Assembly (NCBI GenBank): GCA_947382415.1
Contig: CANCYO010000002.1
Span: forward strand, 62,001 to 126,000
Length of the DNA stretch: 64,000 bases
Reading direction: 5' to 3'
Source of the DNA: an uncultured Lachnospiraceae bacterium
GTDB lineage: Bacteria; Bacillota; Clostridia; Lachnospirales; Lachnospiraceae
Part shown: positions 50,506 through 59,772 of the stretch, piece by piece
How the letters are laid out: every line of letters starts with the position of its first letter
Position numbering within the stretch: the first letter of the stretch is position 1
Notes under the pieces: model-generated
What the model was told of the DNA's origin: nothing
The model's database searches: none
Seen by the model: the letters and a program-made list of their open reading frames with translations, nothing else
Position numbers and translations under genes: made by a program

Positions 50506-52172
50506 GAATAGGAATACAGGATTTTGGGAAAATCATCCGAAACAATTGTTTTTATGTTGATAAGACTGCGTTCATTAAGGAATGGTGGGAAAATCAGGAC
50601 GATGTAACTTTGATTACCCGTCCCAGGCGATTTGGCAAGACACTGGCCATGAGTATGCTGGAGCATTTCTTTTCCGTGGAACATGCAGATAAAGGCGCCT
50701 TATTTGAAGGACTCGACATATGGAAAGAAGAGAAGTACCGCAGTCTCCAGGGGAGCTATCCGGTAATTTTCTTAAGCTTTGCAGATGTGAAGGAAACATC
50801 CTTTGGAAATGCAAGGGATAAGATCTGCCGCATTATCAAAAGCCTGTATGATAGATATTCCGCTTTGCAGGACAAGGAGCCGAAACAAAAAAAGCTTCCA
50901 GACATTTTTGATGAAATATCACCTGCGATGAGTGATTCCGTAGCTTCCTATTCCTTGAAAGCCTTATCAGAATTTCTTGCGGATTATTATGGGAAGAAGG
51001 TCATTATTTTGTTGGACGAATATGATACTCCTATGCAGGAAGCTTATGTATATGGGTATTGGGAGGAAATGGCGGCATTCATCCGAAACCTGTTCAATTC
51101 TACTTTTAAGACGAACCCGTATATGGAGAGGGCAGTCATGACCGGTATTACACGAATAAGTAAAGAGTCTATTTTTTCCGACTTAAATCATCTGGAGGTA
51201 ATCACTTCTACCTCATGCAAATATGAGGTTTCTTTCGGTTTTACGGAAATGGAAGTGTTTGCCGCAATGGATGAATTCGGACTCACGGAAAAGGAAGAAG
51301 TCCGTGCCTGGTACGATGGTTTTACCTTTGGAAATACAAGTGATATTTATAATCCGTGGTCCATCATCAACTATCTTGACAAACGTAGGTTTGCCGCCTA
51401 CTGGGCGAACACCAGCTCAAACAGTCTTGTGGGAAAGCTGATTCAGGAGGGGGGTGCGGAGATAAAGATTGTTATGGAAGATCTGCTGCAGGGAAAATCT
51501 TTCCATGCTTCATTTGATGAACAGATTGTGTTCAGTCAGCTGGATCGTAATCTCCATGCTATCTGGAGCCTGTTCCTGGCCTGCGGTTATCTGAAAGTGG
51601 AGACTTATACTGTAGATGGAAATTATGGTGAATGCGATTATACACTGTCCTTAACGAATAAGGAAGTGCGGTTGATGTTCCGGCATATGATAGAAGGTTG
51701 GTTTGCCGATTATACGCCTGCTTATAACGCATTTATCAAGGCATTGCTGCTGGAAGACAAAAAGGCCATGAATGTTTATATGAATCAGACCGCATTGGCT
51801 ACTTTCAGTTCTTTTGATACCGGTAACAAGCCGTCTGAAACTGCGGAACCGGAACGCTTCTATCACGGCTTTGTGTTGGGGCTCATAGTGCATCTGGCGG
51901 ACAGATACCGTATCACTTCCAACAGGGAAAGCGGTTTTGGGCGATATGACGTGATGCTGGAGCCTCTTAGGGATGGCGATCCGGCTTTCGTGTTGGAATT
52001 CAAGGTGCATGATTCTGAGGAAGAGGAGACACTGGCGGATACCGTGGCAGCGGCGCTTCGACAGATAGAGGAGAAAGCCTATGATACGGAACTGACAGCG
52101 CGTGGAATTCCCAGAGAGCGGATTCGGCATTATGGGTTTGCTTTTGCGGGGAAGACAGTGTTGATAGGATGA
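50490..52172 (+). CDS. AAA-ATPase-like / PD-(D/E)XK nuclease domain protein
   Basis: The 560-residue protein belongs to the abundant AAA-ATPase_like plus PDDEXK_9 family of gut Clostridia and Bacteroidetes. An N-terminal ATPase (about 1-285) has Walker A RPRRFGKTLAMSM and Walker B VIILLDEYDTPM. The C-terminal part ends with a nuclease fold whose core reads GRYDVMLEP and FVLEFKV (D...ExK). The family's function is unsettled; mobile-element or conflict roles have been proposed. GGGGAGGTGTCAA precedes the ATG, which lies inside the end of the recombinase-like gene, so the two are coupled. Confidence 0.88.
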   Translation: MARTVGIGIQDFGKIIRNNCFYVDKTAFIKEWWENQDDVTLITRPRRFGKTLAMSMLEHFFSVEHADKGALFEGLDIWKEEKYRSLQGSYPVIFLSFADVKETSFGNARDKICRIIKSLYDRYSALQDKEPKQKKLPDIFDEISPAMSDSVASYSLKALSEFLADYYGKKVIILLDEYDTPMQEAYVYGYWEEMAAFIRNLFNSTFKTNPYMERAVMTGITRISKESIFSDLNHLEVITSTSCKYEVSFGFTEMEVFAAMDEFGLTEKEEVRAWYDGFTFGNTSDIYNPWSIINYLDKRRFAAYWANTSSNSLVGKLIQEGGAEIKIVMEDLLQGKSFHASFDEQIVFSQLDRNLHAIWSLFLACGYLKVETYTVDGNYGECDYTLSLTNKEVRLMFRHMIEGWFADYTPAYNAFIKALLLEDKKAMNVYMNQTALATFSSFDTGNKPSETAEPERFYHGFVLGLIVHLADRYRITSNRESGFGRYDVMLEPLRDGDPAFVLEFKVHDSEEEETLADTVAAALRQIEEKAYDTELTARGIPRERIRHYGFAFAGKTVLIG

Positions 52173-52279
52173 CGTTGGTATCTATTGGTATGTTGATATA
52201 GCGGTAGAAAAGAACAGTATGTATGTTGTATATGGTAAAAGATTAAAGTTTTGTGTGAAAACAAAGGTAGGGAATTCGT

Positions 52280-55200
52280 ATGATTCACTCAAAAAGATTA
52301 GAAGAGACAGTTCTTTGGAAAGTATATCAGGAAAAGACAATTTCTGAAAGTACAAGGGTAAACTGGGTAAAAGAAGTCTGTGAGGCGGCAATCAAATATA
52401 TGATGGATGTGCGCCAAACCTTTCAGAATTATACTTTACATGATGGAACTCATATCATTAATGTGCTGGATGCAATGGGTGGAGTGTTGGGAGATCAGGT
52501 TTCCCAATTAACAGTTGGAGAGATGGAATTGCTGATTCTGGCAGCCAGTCTGCATGATTTGGGGATGGTTTATACAGAGGAAGAGAAAAGACGGCACTTT
52601 CAGGACGTGGAGGCATGTGGAAAGTTTTTAAAAGAATATTGCCCGGAGTACCTGGATTGTCCGGCAGAGGACTGGACAGAGGATATCCGTCAATGGTATC
52701 TTCGGACATTGCATCCTTTTCGGATTCCGGAAGTATTGCAAAATGAAGTATGGAAGGAGCTGTTTGCGGGCTGTCCGCTGGAAGTCATACCGAAGCGTTA
52801 TATAATAGCTGTCTGCAAGGCGCATGGGGAGAATCCACAGGATTTTTCCCGGAACAGGGACTTGGAGTATCTGGCGGCAAACGATGCAGATCCTTTGTTT
52901 TGCGCGATTTTACTGCGGTTATGTGATTTGTTAGATTTTGATGACACACGTGCTCCTAAGGTGTTATACGGTTATGTGGCCTGCAATGAAAAGAGCCGCG
53001 CCGAATGGGATAAACATCAGGCATCGGCAGGGTTTCGTTATCCGGCCACACCGTCTACAGATGATCTGCCATATAAAGCGATTTGCACCAATCCTGGAGT
53101 GGAACATGCAGTCAGGGACTTTTTAGACTGGATTGATGATGAATTGGGGAATTGCATCAGATTACAAAAATATTGCAGGACAGGCTGGCAGAAAGAGTTT
53201 CCGTTCCCAAGAGCAGTTATGCGGAAAGAAATTGAATCAGACGGATATATGAGTGGCGATTTCTGCATGACTATGGAACAGACACAGGTTTTAAAGTTGT
53301 TGACAGGAGAAAATCTTTACGATAACAGTGATGTGTTCGTGAGAGAGCTATTACAGAATGCGATTGATGCCACCTTGCTCCGGGGAAAAATGGAGTCTGG
53401 CTTTATCCCGGAGCATTCCCGTATCGATATATGGGAATGGAGTGACAAAGAGGGAAATATCTGGTTTCGTATGGACGATCAGGGAACAGGTATGACTTTG
53501 GGTATGTTAAAGAGATATTTCCTGAAAATAGGCAATTCTTATTATACATCCTGGGAAATGGAGCGGGATTTACGGGATCATGGTCAGACAGAAAAATACA
53601 ATGGAATCAGCCGCTTTGGCATAGGATTCCTGTCTTGCTTTCTCTGTGGGGACTATGCGGAGGTGTCTACTTTGTACTTTGATTCCAATAAAAACCGCAG
53701 GGAGGAAGCCGTTTCCGAAACTTACCAGACGGTTCACTATGGCTTGCGTCTACAGGTGACAGGATTGAGCGGATATTACACCTTGAAGAATCAGGCCCAG
53801 CAACATGAGACAGACGGTGCAATGCCGCTGCCGGACAGTTATGTTGCCGGTAAGGGGCAGGAATATGAGAGAGACGGCTATCGTGTGAAGGCAGGAACTT
53901 CCATTGCAATTCGATTAAATCCGGGAAAACTGGGTGGGTTGAACCTGCGCAATGCAGTGGAAAAGTATCTGTGCGGAGCGAGGGTGCCGGTGTATTATAA
54001 TAATAAGCGGATTGGGCGGACGTATGAAGAAGTGATGGAGACAGCTCATGAAATGGCCGGGGAGAAGTCATATGAGCTGCCGGAAGAGATGAAAGAGGAA
54101 TTTGACCGTACATTTCCGGCTGTCCGCGGGCAGTATCCCCGGATAGTGATGACCATGGTGCCGTTGGATACAGAGGAAGATTATGTCCTGCCGGGGGTAT
54201 CGGGAGTGTTGGTGAAATATGAAGTACAGTTTGAGAAAAGACCTGAGTGGCAAGTGAAAGATCAAAAATATGTAGTGGAAGGGTATGTCAGAGAGGAGGA
54301 AGATACTCTGTATGTGTCGCTGGATAGTATATGTGCAAATTCAATAGGGAGAATTGGTTACAGATGGGAAGAGGTAGAAAGAGATTATGGTGAAGCGGCA
54401 GCGACTTTGGAAGCCGAGTTCGGAAAGTATTCTGAGTGTCCCAGGGAAGAGCAGCTGGGTGAGATATGGTCTCCGTTTATGGAGCATATGAATTTATATG
54501 ATGTGTGGGTTAGCTATCATGATTATCAACAGGATGGAACCTTGGAGTTTCTGTTTGAAAAAAGTGGATGCCCCAGCCCATATGCTTTGAATTTTGGCCG
54601 TCAATTTGAGAGACTTCGGTGTGTTTACCAGGGAGTTGCAGCAGGTGGAATGTTAGGCTCCTGTTCCAGCGAGTATTCAAAGGCAGGGATACTTTTCCTG
54701 GAAAATGAATGGAGGCCTGAAACGGCAATAAACCGCTCTGATATTACGGGAGTTCCGTTAATTGTTTTGGTGCTAATCGAGGGTATCCTAAATAAATATC
54801 AGATGCATAAGTATGCTTTTGATCTTACCGGTATGCTATATAATGTGAATTATTCGTTAAAGGAATGGAGGGAAATACGGACTTCAGATATCAATAGATG
54901 GATGAATTTAAATCTGAAAGCCTTTTTTGCGGAAAGGATGAATTTTTTAAGAAAACCTTTAGAGACAGTAACTGCTGATAGACGTTACCGCTACAAGCAT
55001 GAGTATAGTGATACTATAATTTTGAATAGGTACTGGAATGCTTATTATCAGGATTATTATCATATGACAATTAACTATGAGGAAGGACAGTCGATTTTCT
55101 TTTGCGAAAAATCAGAGACTGAGACAGAAAGTGCATTGGATTTATTCCCACCCATGCTTTTTTGCAAAGCGGCGAATGACAGGAGCTGTCAATACATATG

Positions 55201-55480
55201 CGCTGAAGATTTGTTTTGGCGGAAGGGCATTACGGTAGATCATCCATTTGTAAAATGGCTTTTAGAAAATGCTTTTTTGCTGAAACAATATTATCAAAGG
55301 CAATTTCAACAGATAGTTGATTGTCTGTGTAATGAATCAGGGAAACATATATTAAATATATGTAACAATATTCGTCAACAGTTGATGAAATTACCGGAGT
55401 ATCACGGTGTAGATGTGGATAACTTTCCATTGTTGAGCATGGATGACTTTTGGAGTACAGGTGAGTCAATGGATAATTAG
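52280..55480 (+). CDS. HD domain plus GHKL (Hsp90-type) ATPase protein
   Basis: This 1066-residue protein joins two modules. The front (about 1-330) has an HD phosphohydrolase signature (His54-Asp55 with His58 in LHDGTHIINVL, and His92-Asp93 in ASLHDLGM). The middle (about 335-560) is a GHKL ATPase with N box ELLQNAIDA (Asn360), G1 box DDQGTGM (Asp400, Gly402, Gly404) and G2 box SRFGIGFLS, in Hsp90 order. The last 500 residues are unassigned. HD-Hsp90 fusions are rare, and in bacteria such large GHKL proteins often sit in defence islands. Nothing shows the substrate. It has no partner within 100 bases and A/T-rich codon use. The ATG follows AGGTAGGGAATTCGT. Confidence 0.78.
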   Translation: MIHSKRLEETVLWKVYQEKTISESTRVNWVKEVCEAAIKYMMDVRQTFQNYTLHDGTHIINVLDAMGGVLGDQVSQLTVGEMELLILAASLHDLGMVYTEEEKRRHFQDVEACGKFLKEYCPEYLDCPAEDWTEDIRQWYLRTLHPFRIPEVLQNEVWKELFAGCPLEVIPKRYIIAVCKAHGENPQDFSRNRDLEYLAANDADPLFCAILLRLCDLLDFDDTRAPKVLYGYVACNEKSRAEWDKHQASAGFRYPATPSTDDLPYKAICTNPGVEHAVRDFLDWIDDELGNCIRLQKYCRTGWQKEFPFPRAVMRKEIESDGYMSGDFCMTMEQTQVLKLLTGENLYDNSDVFVRELLQNAIDATLLRGKMESGFIPEHSRIDIWEWSDKEGNIWFRMDDQGTGMTLGMLKRYFLKIGNSYYTSWEMERDLRDHGQTEKYNGISRFGIGFLSCFLCGDYAEVSTLYFDSNKNRREEAVSETYQTVHYGLRLQVTGLSGYYTLKNQAQQHETDGAMPLPDSYVAGKGQEYERDGYRVKAGTSIAIRLNPGKLGGLNLRNAVEKYLCGARVPVYYNNKRIGRTYEEVMETAHEMAGEKSYELPEEMKEEFDRTFPAVRGQYPRIVMTMVPLDTEEDYVLPGVSGVLVKYEVQFEKRPEWQVKDQKYVVEGYVREEEDTLYVSLDSICANSIGRIGYRWEEVERDYGEAAATLEAEFGKYSECPREEQLGEIWSPFMEHMNLYDVWVSYHDYQQDGTLEFLFEKSGCPSPYALNFGRQFERLRCVYQGVAAGGMLGSCSSEYSKAGILFLENEWRPETAINRSDITGVPLIVLVLIEGILNKYQMHKYAFDLTGMLYNVNYSLKEWREIRTSDINRWMNLNLKAFFAERMNFLRKPLETVTADRRYRYKHEYSDTIILNRYWNAYYQDYYHMTINYEEGQSIFFCEKSETETESALDLFPPMLFCKAANDRSCQYICAEDLFWRKGITVDHPFVKWLLENAFLLKQYYQRQFQQIVDCLCNESGKHILNICNNIRQQLMKLPEYHGVDVDNFPLLSMDDFWSTGESMDN

Positions 55481-55849
55481 TGTTTGCTGATTAAGCCACT
55501 TTTAGGTTGTAGATGTTGCATATCGGAAGAATTGTCTGCAGTAAAAGCGTCCGCTTATGCAGAGAGTCATTTATGCACGGAAAAGCCCATGTGCTGTAAT
55601 GTGAAATTTGGGGAGTGAAAGTGAGTTTTACTCCCAGATAACTTGACGCTAATTTAACGTCAATTTCCACTGTACTTAGCAACTATTTTCCATCAGCGGG
55701 ATTTGGAGCGTTGTGCGTCAGCTCGAGTCTGCCGGCTTGAGGATTATCGTGATATCGTGAAAAGATGCAAAAATGATGTACTGTTTACGCGAAGATGATG
55801 TCTCCGAATGTTATCATTTGGGTATCTGCCAGGGAGGACAGGAGCAGCC
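55481..55849. other. Island right boundary, no intact gene
   Basis: This 369-base stretch holds a perfect inverted repeat, TTGACG (55643-55648) and CGTCAA (55658-55663), then an S8 protease remnant. Nothing else was recognised. Confidence 0.6.
55696..55740 (+). pseudogene. 3' remnant of a third S8 protease gene
   Basis: Fourteen codons and a stop read AGFGALCVSSSLPA, against VGFGALCVESSLPI at the end of the intact S8 gene (48062). The DNA differs at many third positions, so this is a sister gene and not a copy made on insertion. Everything upstream of it is gone. Confidence 0.7.
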
Positions 55850-57730
55850 ATGAGAACGGACAGAGCGAAAAGATGCATGAGAGTGTGCGTTTTGTTGTTA
55901 ATGACCGGATGTATTTGGGGAGTAAATCCGGAATCGGAGGCAAATCTGCAAGAAGAACGGCAAGTGGAAGATGAATTGTGGGTAGATGCAAATAAGCCGG
56001 CAGTCAGGGAGTACAGTGAGGATGATGACTTTTATGTGCAGTGCCTTCAAAATCTGCATCAGGGAAACAACATAACATACGCGGACGGATATTATTATTT
56101 CAGAAGTCAGACAGAAAATTACTCCTTATGTCGTACCAAAGGGACAGGAATGCCTGTGGAGGTAGTGGCAGATCAGATTCCGGGCTCTGTCTATGTCAGA
56201 GGGGATCAGGTCTGTTTTATCAATGTCAGTGACGGCAGGACACTTTATCGTGTAGGGACGGATGGGAGCGGACTTAAGAAACTTTCTGATTTCCCCATGC
56301 AGGAACTGATCGTTTTGGAGGATAAGATATATTTTCGTTCTGTTTACGACAGGGAAAATGATCCGTTTTATCAGTTGACAGAGGAGCCGGCTGAAGATGA
56401 CAGATATCTTTACTCCATGGATTTGGATGGGAGCGGCTGTGAACTGTTGATTCCGAAAGTATGCGAGGAGTTTGCGACGGACGGAGAAGCGCTTTATTAT
56501 CTGGTCTATGAAGCGGGATGGGTGCTTTATAAAAGTGATTTGAATGGGAAAGAAGAGGAGAAAATCTTATATAAAGAAGATATAATATGGGATATCCTTC
56601 CCTATCGGGGAGAGGTATATTGGGTGGATGTGAATCGGAGGCAGTTGATGCGCTTGGATGCACAGGGAGAAGAGGTGATAGCGTCCGATGTGTGGCGTTT
56701 TACGATAGCGCGTGGACAGGCATATGTAATGACTGATGAGAAAATACGCAGGATAGATTTATCGACAGGAGAAGAGCTGCTTTTGGCGGAAAGAAGCAAG
56801 GCGACAGGGAATGATGGTCAGAACAGAGAAGACAGGGAGCTTTGGCCCTGGTATGTAGAGAGTCATAACAGAGGTATCTTTCTGGTAAACGGACGGTTGT
56901 TTGCAAAATATTTTGAATCCGAAACGAAAGGTGTCCTTTGGCATATCCTGGATGGAGAAACATTTGTTGTATTTGAGGACATGGAACCTTTGTCAGCAAA
57001 AGAGTTGGTATTGGATACGTCTCTTTTATATGAACTTAATTTTTACTATCCGGGAAGAGCGGATGAGAATATAAAGCAATATCTGGACATAGATGGAGAG
57101 CTGCACTATGAAGAAGCCTTCGGAACAGGGAAAGACGGCTCTGCATATGGGGAATTCAGTATTGTGCTTCCTAAATTTAATTCTGAACTTGATTCTTATG
57201 AGCAGTTAAACCAACAGATGGAAAAGCTGATGGAACTTGCATTAGAAGATAAAGAGTCTTTCTTTCAGGCAATCAGTGATGAGCAGGATCCGGATTATTG
57301 CGCTTCATGGTACAGAGAGCATCGTTACAGCAACGTATATATCGGGGAAAAATATGTTTCCATGCATTATTCCAGAGGAGGATATGAGGGCGGAATAAGA
57401 AATTGGAAAAATTCAATGCCCCTGATCTTTGACCGTGAAACGGGATGTATGCTGCATATGGATGATCTCTTTACAGTGGAAGAGAGTATTTATATGAAGC
57501 GGCTTGCGGGCGCGATCTATAAATATTGTGAGATGACGGGTATGGATGGGTGGAAGGATACGTTTGACAATAATGTGTTGGTAAACAATTTTGGAGATTT
57601 GAGATGTTATCTGACACCGGACGGGATCGTATTATGTTATGAACGGTATGAGATTATGTCGGGCGGTAGCGGCAGCCCTTCATTTGAGATTCCCTATGAA
57701 TGGTTTGCGGATATTTTTGAATGGAACTGA
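55850..57730 (+). CDS. Lipoprotein with DUF5050 propeller-like and DUF3298 domains
   Basis: The 626-residue product has a short lipoprotein signal (MRVCVLLLMTGC, lipobox MTGC). The first 330 residues carry repeats of the type YSMDLDGSGCELL and LYRVGTDGSGLKKLS, as in DUF5050 (beta-propeller-like). The last 200 residues hold a DUF4163/DUF3298 (RsiV-type) part, with YYPGRADENIKQYLDIDGEL and SRGGYEGGIRN in place of the usual TGGAHG. It would face the outside of the membrane as a binding or sensor protein. The start at 55850 has GGAGGACAGGAG upstream; the in-frame ATG 42 bases earlier does not. A related but broken lipoprotein is at 11415. Confidence 0.8.
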   Translation: MRTDRAKRCMRVCVLLLMTGCIWGVNPESEANLQEERQVEDELWVDANKPAVREYSEDDDFYVQCLQNLHQGNNITYADGYYYFRSQTENYSLCRTKGTGMPVEVVADQIPGSVYVRGDQVCFINVSDGRTLYRVGTDGSGLKKLSDFPMQELIVLEDKIYFRSVYDRENDPFYQLTEEPAEDDRYLYSMDLDGSGCELLIPKVCEEFATDGEALYYLVYEAGWVLYKSDLNGKEEEKILYKEDIIWDILPYRGEVYWVDVNRRQLMRLDAQGEEVIASDVWRFTIARGQAYVMTDEKIRRIDLSTGEELLLAERSKATGNDGQNREDRELWPWYVESHNRGIFLVNGRLFAKYFESETKGVLWHILDGETFVVFEDMEPLSAKELVLDTSLLYELNFYYPGRADENIKQYLDIDGELHYEEAFGTGKDGSAYGEFSIVLPKFNSELDSYEQLNQQMEKLMELALEDKESFFQAISDEQDPDYCASWYREHRYSNVYIGEKYVSMHYSRGGYEGGIRNWKNSMPLIFDRETGCMLHMDDLFTVEESIYMKRLAGAIYKYCEMTGMDGWKDTFDNNVLVNNFGDLRCYLTPDGIVLCYERYEIMSGGSGSPSFEIPYEWFADIFEWN

Positions 57731-57764
57731 AAACACATACGGGAGATTCCTGAAAGGAGTACTT

Positions 57765-58319
57765 ATGGATAAATTTGCAGTGATCGATACGGAGACAAAC
57801 TGGAATGATGCGGTAATGTCCATTGGGGTCGTGATCGCGGATTCGGAGACAAAAGAGAAAATTGATTCCGTATATTATATCATCGATCCGGAATACAGAG
57901 TGGGCGGAATGTACTCAAATGAACTGCGGCTAAACGGGAAGGAAGTATGCGTCACAGACAGAAAGCAGGCTTTAAAGGAAATTCATGCCTGGTTGAAAAC
58001 TTATGATGTGCAAAAGCTCTTTGCATATAATGCTTCTTTTGATAAAAAACACCTGCCGGAATATTCGATGTATGAATGGTATGATATCATGCGTCTGGCA
58101 GCATATCGTCAGTATAACCGGGCAATCCCAAAGACCGCGGACTGTTGCCGGACAGGAAGACTGAAGCGCGGATATGGCGTTGAGGATGTGCTGAGAATGT
58201 TTGGCACGAAGAGCGCTTACAGAGAGACGCACAATGCGGTTTTGGATGCGGAGGATGAGCTGGAGATCATGCGGCTGCTTGGGCATGAGATCGGAGCGTA
58301 CAATATTTCGATTGTCTGA
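57765..58319 (+). CDS. 3'-5' exonuclease, DEDDh (DnaQ/RNase T) fold
   Basis: The 184-residue protein shows all exonuclease motifs: Exo I FAVIDTETNW (Asp8, Glu10), Exo II AYNASFDKKHL (Asp), and Exo III THNAVLDAEDELEIM (His and Asp). It could trim DNA or RNA 3' ends; stand-alone members serve in repair, RNA turnover or defence systems. The start MDKFAVIDTE follows AAAGGAG; an in-frame ATG 126 bases upstream is inside the lipoprotein gene. The putative STAND pair begins 140 bases downstream from its own promoter. Confidence 0.88.
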   Translation: MDKFAVIDTETNWNDAVMSIGVVIADSETKEKIDSVYYIIDPEYRVGGMYSNELRLNGKEVCVTDRKQALKEIHAWLKTYDVQKLFAYNASFDKKHLPEYSMYEWYDIMRLAAYRQYNRAIPKTADCCRTGRLKRGYGVEDVLRMFGTKSAYRETHNAVLDAEDELEIMRLLGHEIGAYNISIV

Positions 58320-58381
58320 GATAGGAAGAATAGCGGAAGCGTGACTGAAGTGAGGCTGAAACCAGAGCGGGGAAAAAGATT

Positions 58382-58410
58382 TTGCCAAAAGCCGGGACAT
58401 AATATATAAT
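58382..58410 (+). promoter_or_regulatory. Promoter of the split STAND-like operon
   Basis: TTGCCA (58382-58387), 17 bases, perfect TATAAT (58405-58410). Confidence 0.75.
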
Positions 58411-58461
58411 TAGGGCAGATCAGTATGTGTGAAATGAACCGGACAGCGGGGAGGTATGGGA

Positions 58462-59772
58462 ATGAAGTATGCAGCTCAGATATCTGAAATAATCAATGCG
58501 TTTTCTCCGGAGCCGCTAAAGCCCGATCAGATGCAGAGGTTCTATTGCAGTGATACGATGGAATACCGTATGAGTGATAAATACAGCTCTCCAATTGAGG
58601 ACATTGCCGATATCTGTCAGGAGGGAGGAAATCACAAGGCGTTCCTCCTGTTGGGGCATAAGGGATGCGGCAAGAGCACCGAGCTGAACCGGATGTCTGC
58701 GGATTTTGAGGCAAAGGGTTATCGGGTCAAAACCGTCACCTGCAGCATGGATCTTGATCTGTTTAATATTGTATATTCGGATCTTTTTATCCTGATGGGA
58801 GAGGCTCTGCTGCAGATTGCGGAGGAATGCGGATGCAGCCTCGATAAAGACACGCTTACAGGAATCATGAATTTCTGGAAAGCGGGGGAAGAGATCACGG
58901 TATCCCGGAAGGAGGAGACCACCGCGGTGGAGGCGGGCGGTTCTGCGGAGACTCCGGGAATTTTAAAGATACTGGATGTGTTTGTGAAGATTAAGGCCGA
59001 CTTAAAGTTTAACGAGGAGACCAGAAAAGAATACCGGAACCGGATCAGTATGCGTTCCAGCGAATGGATTGCATTGTTAGGGCGGGTAGCAGAAGAAATC
59101 AGGCGGCGGACGGGCGGTAGAAGTCCTATTATCATATTTGAGGATCTGGATAAGTTAAACCCTGACGATGCGTGGAAAGTATTTTATCATTATGCGGCAA
59201 TTTTATCCGGCATGTCCTTTCCGGTGATCTATACCTTTCCCATCGGACTTTCCTACGACGCCAGATTTTCTGCCATGGAGGGGTATTTTATCACAAGGAC
59301 TCTGCCCATGATCAAGATTGAGACCATAGACGGGCAGTCTTATGACAATGGCATTGCCGTGATCATGGAGATTGTGGAAAAACGAGCGAAGCTGAGCCTT
59401 TTTGAAGAGAATGTATTGAAAACACTGATCCGGTATACCGGCGGTTCGCTGCGGGATCTGTTCCATGCCATCAATTCGGCAGCCAAAAGGGCGGAGCGCA
59501 GAAGCAGTGCGACCATTTCAATGGAGGATGCGGAGCGGGCGCTGGAAGAAATTAAGACTTCTCTGACAAGGAGGATCGAGAGAAGGGATTATGAATTTCT
59601 GCTGAATATCTATAATGGCAATAAGGAATTGATCGAGGATAAGGAGATGCTGTTGAAGATGCTGCAGGCATCGGTGGTGCTTGAGTACAACGGAAAGCGC
59701 TGGCATAATGTCCATCCTCTTGTGGCAAGATTTTTCAGAGAACAGGGGTTGATCGGGAATGCTCAGGAATGA
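58462..59772 (+). CDS. STAND-like P-loop ATPase, first gene of a two-gene system
   Basis: The 436-residue protein has a P-loop (LLLGHKGCGKST, Lys71) and Walker B (IIIFEDLDKL, Asp228), with a helical region and a winged-helix-like end (WHNVHPLVARFFREQGL). That order fits the nucleotide-binding core of STAND/AAA_16 ATPases, which act as switches and usually carry effector and repeat domains in the same chain. Here those are absent and a TPR protein follows with a 14-base overlap, implying a complex. The ATG at 58462 is seven bases from GGGGAGG; the ATG at 58456 is only one base from it. The biological role is unknown; immune-type signalling is one option. Confidence 0.75.
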   Translation: MKYAAQISEIINAFSPEPLKPDQMQRFYCSDTMEYRMSDKYSSPIEDIADICQEGGNHKAFLLLGHKGCGKSTELNRMSADFEAKGYRVKTVTCSMDLDLFNIVYSDLFILMGEALLQIAEECGCSLDKDTLTGIMNFWKAGEEITVSRKEETTAVEAGGSAETPGILKILDVFVKIKADLKFNEETRKEYRNRISMRSSEWIALLGRVAEEIRRRTGGRSPIIIFEDLDKLNPDDAWKVFYHYAAILSGMSFPVIYTFPIGLSYDARFSAMEGYFITRTLPMIKIETIDGQSYDNGIAVIMEIVEKRAKLSLFEENVLKTLIRYTGGSLRDLFHAINSAAKRAERRSSATISMEDAERALEEIKTSLTRRIERRDYEFLLNIYNGNKELIEDKEMLLKMLQASVVLEYNGKRWHNVHPLVARFFREQGLIGNAQE

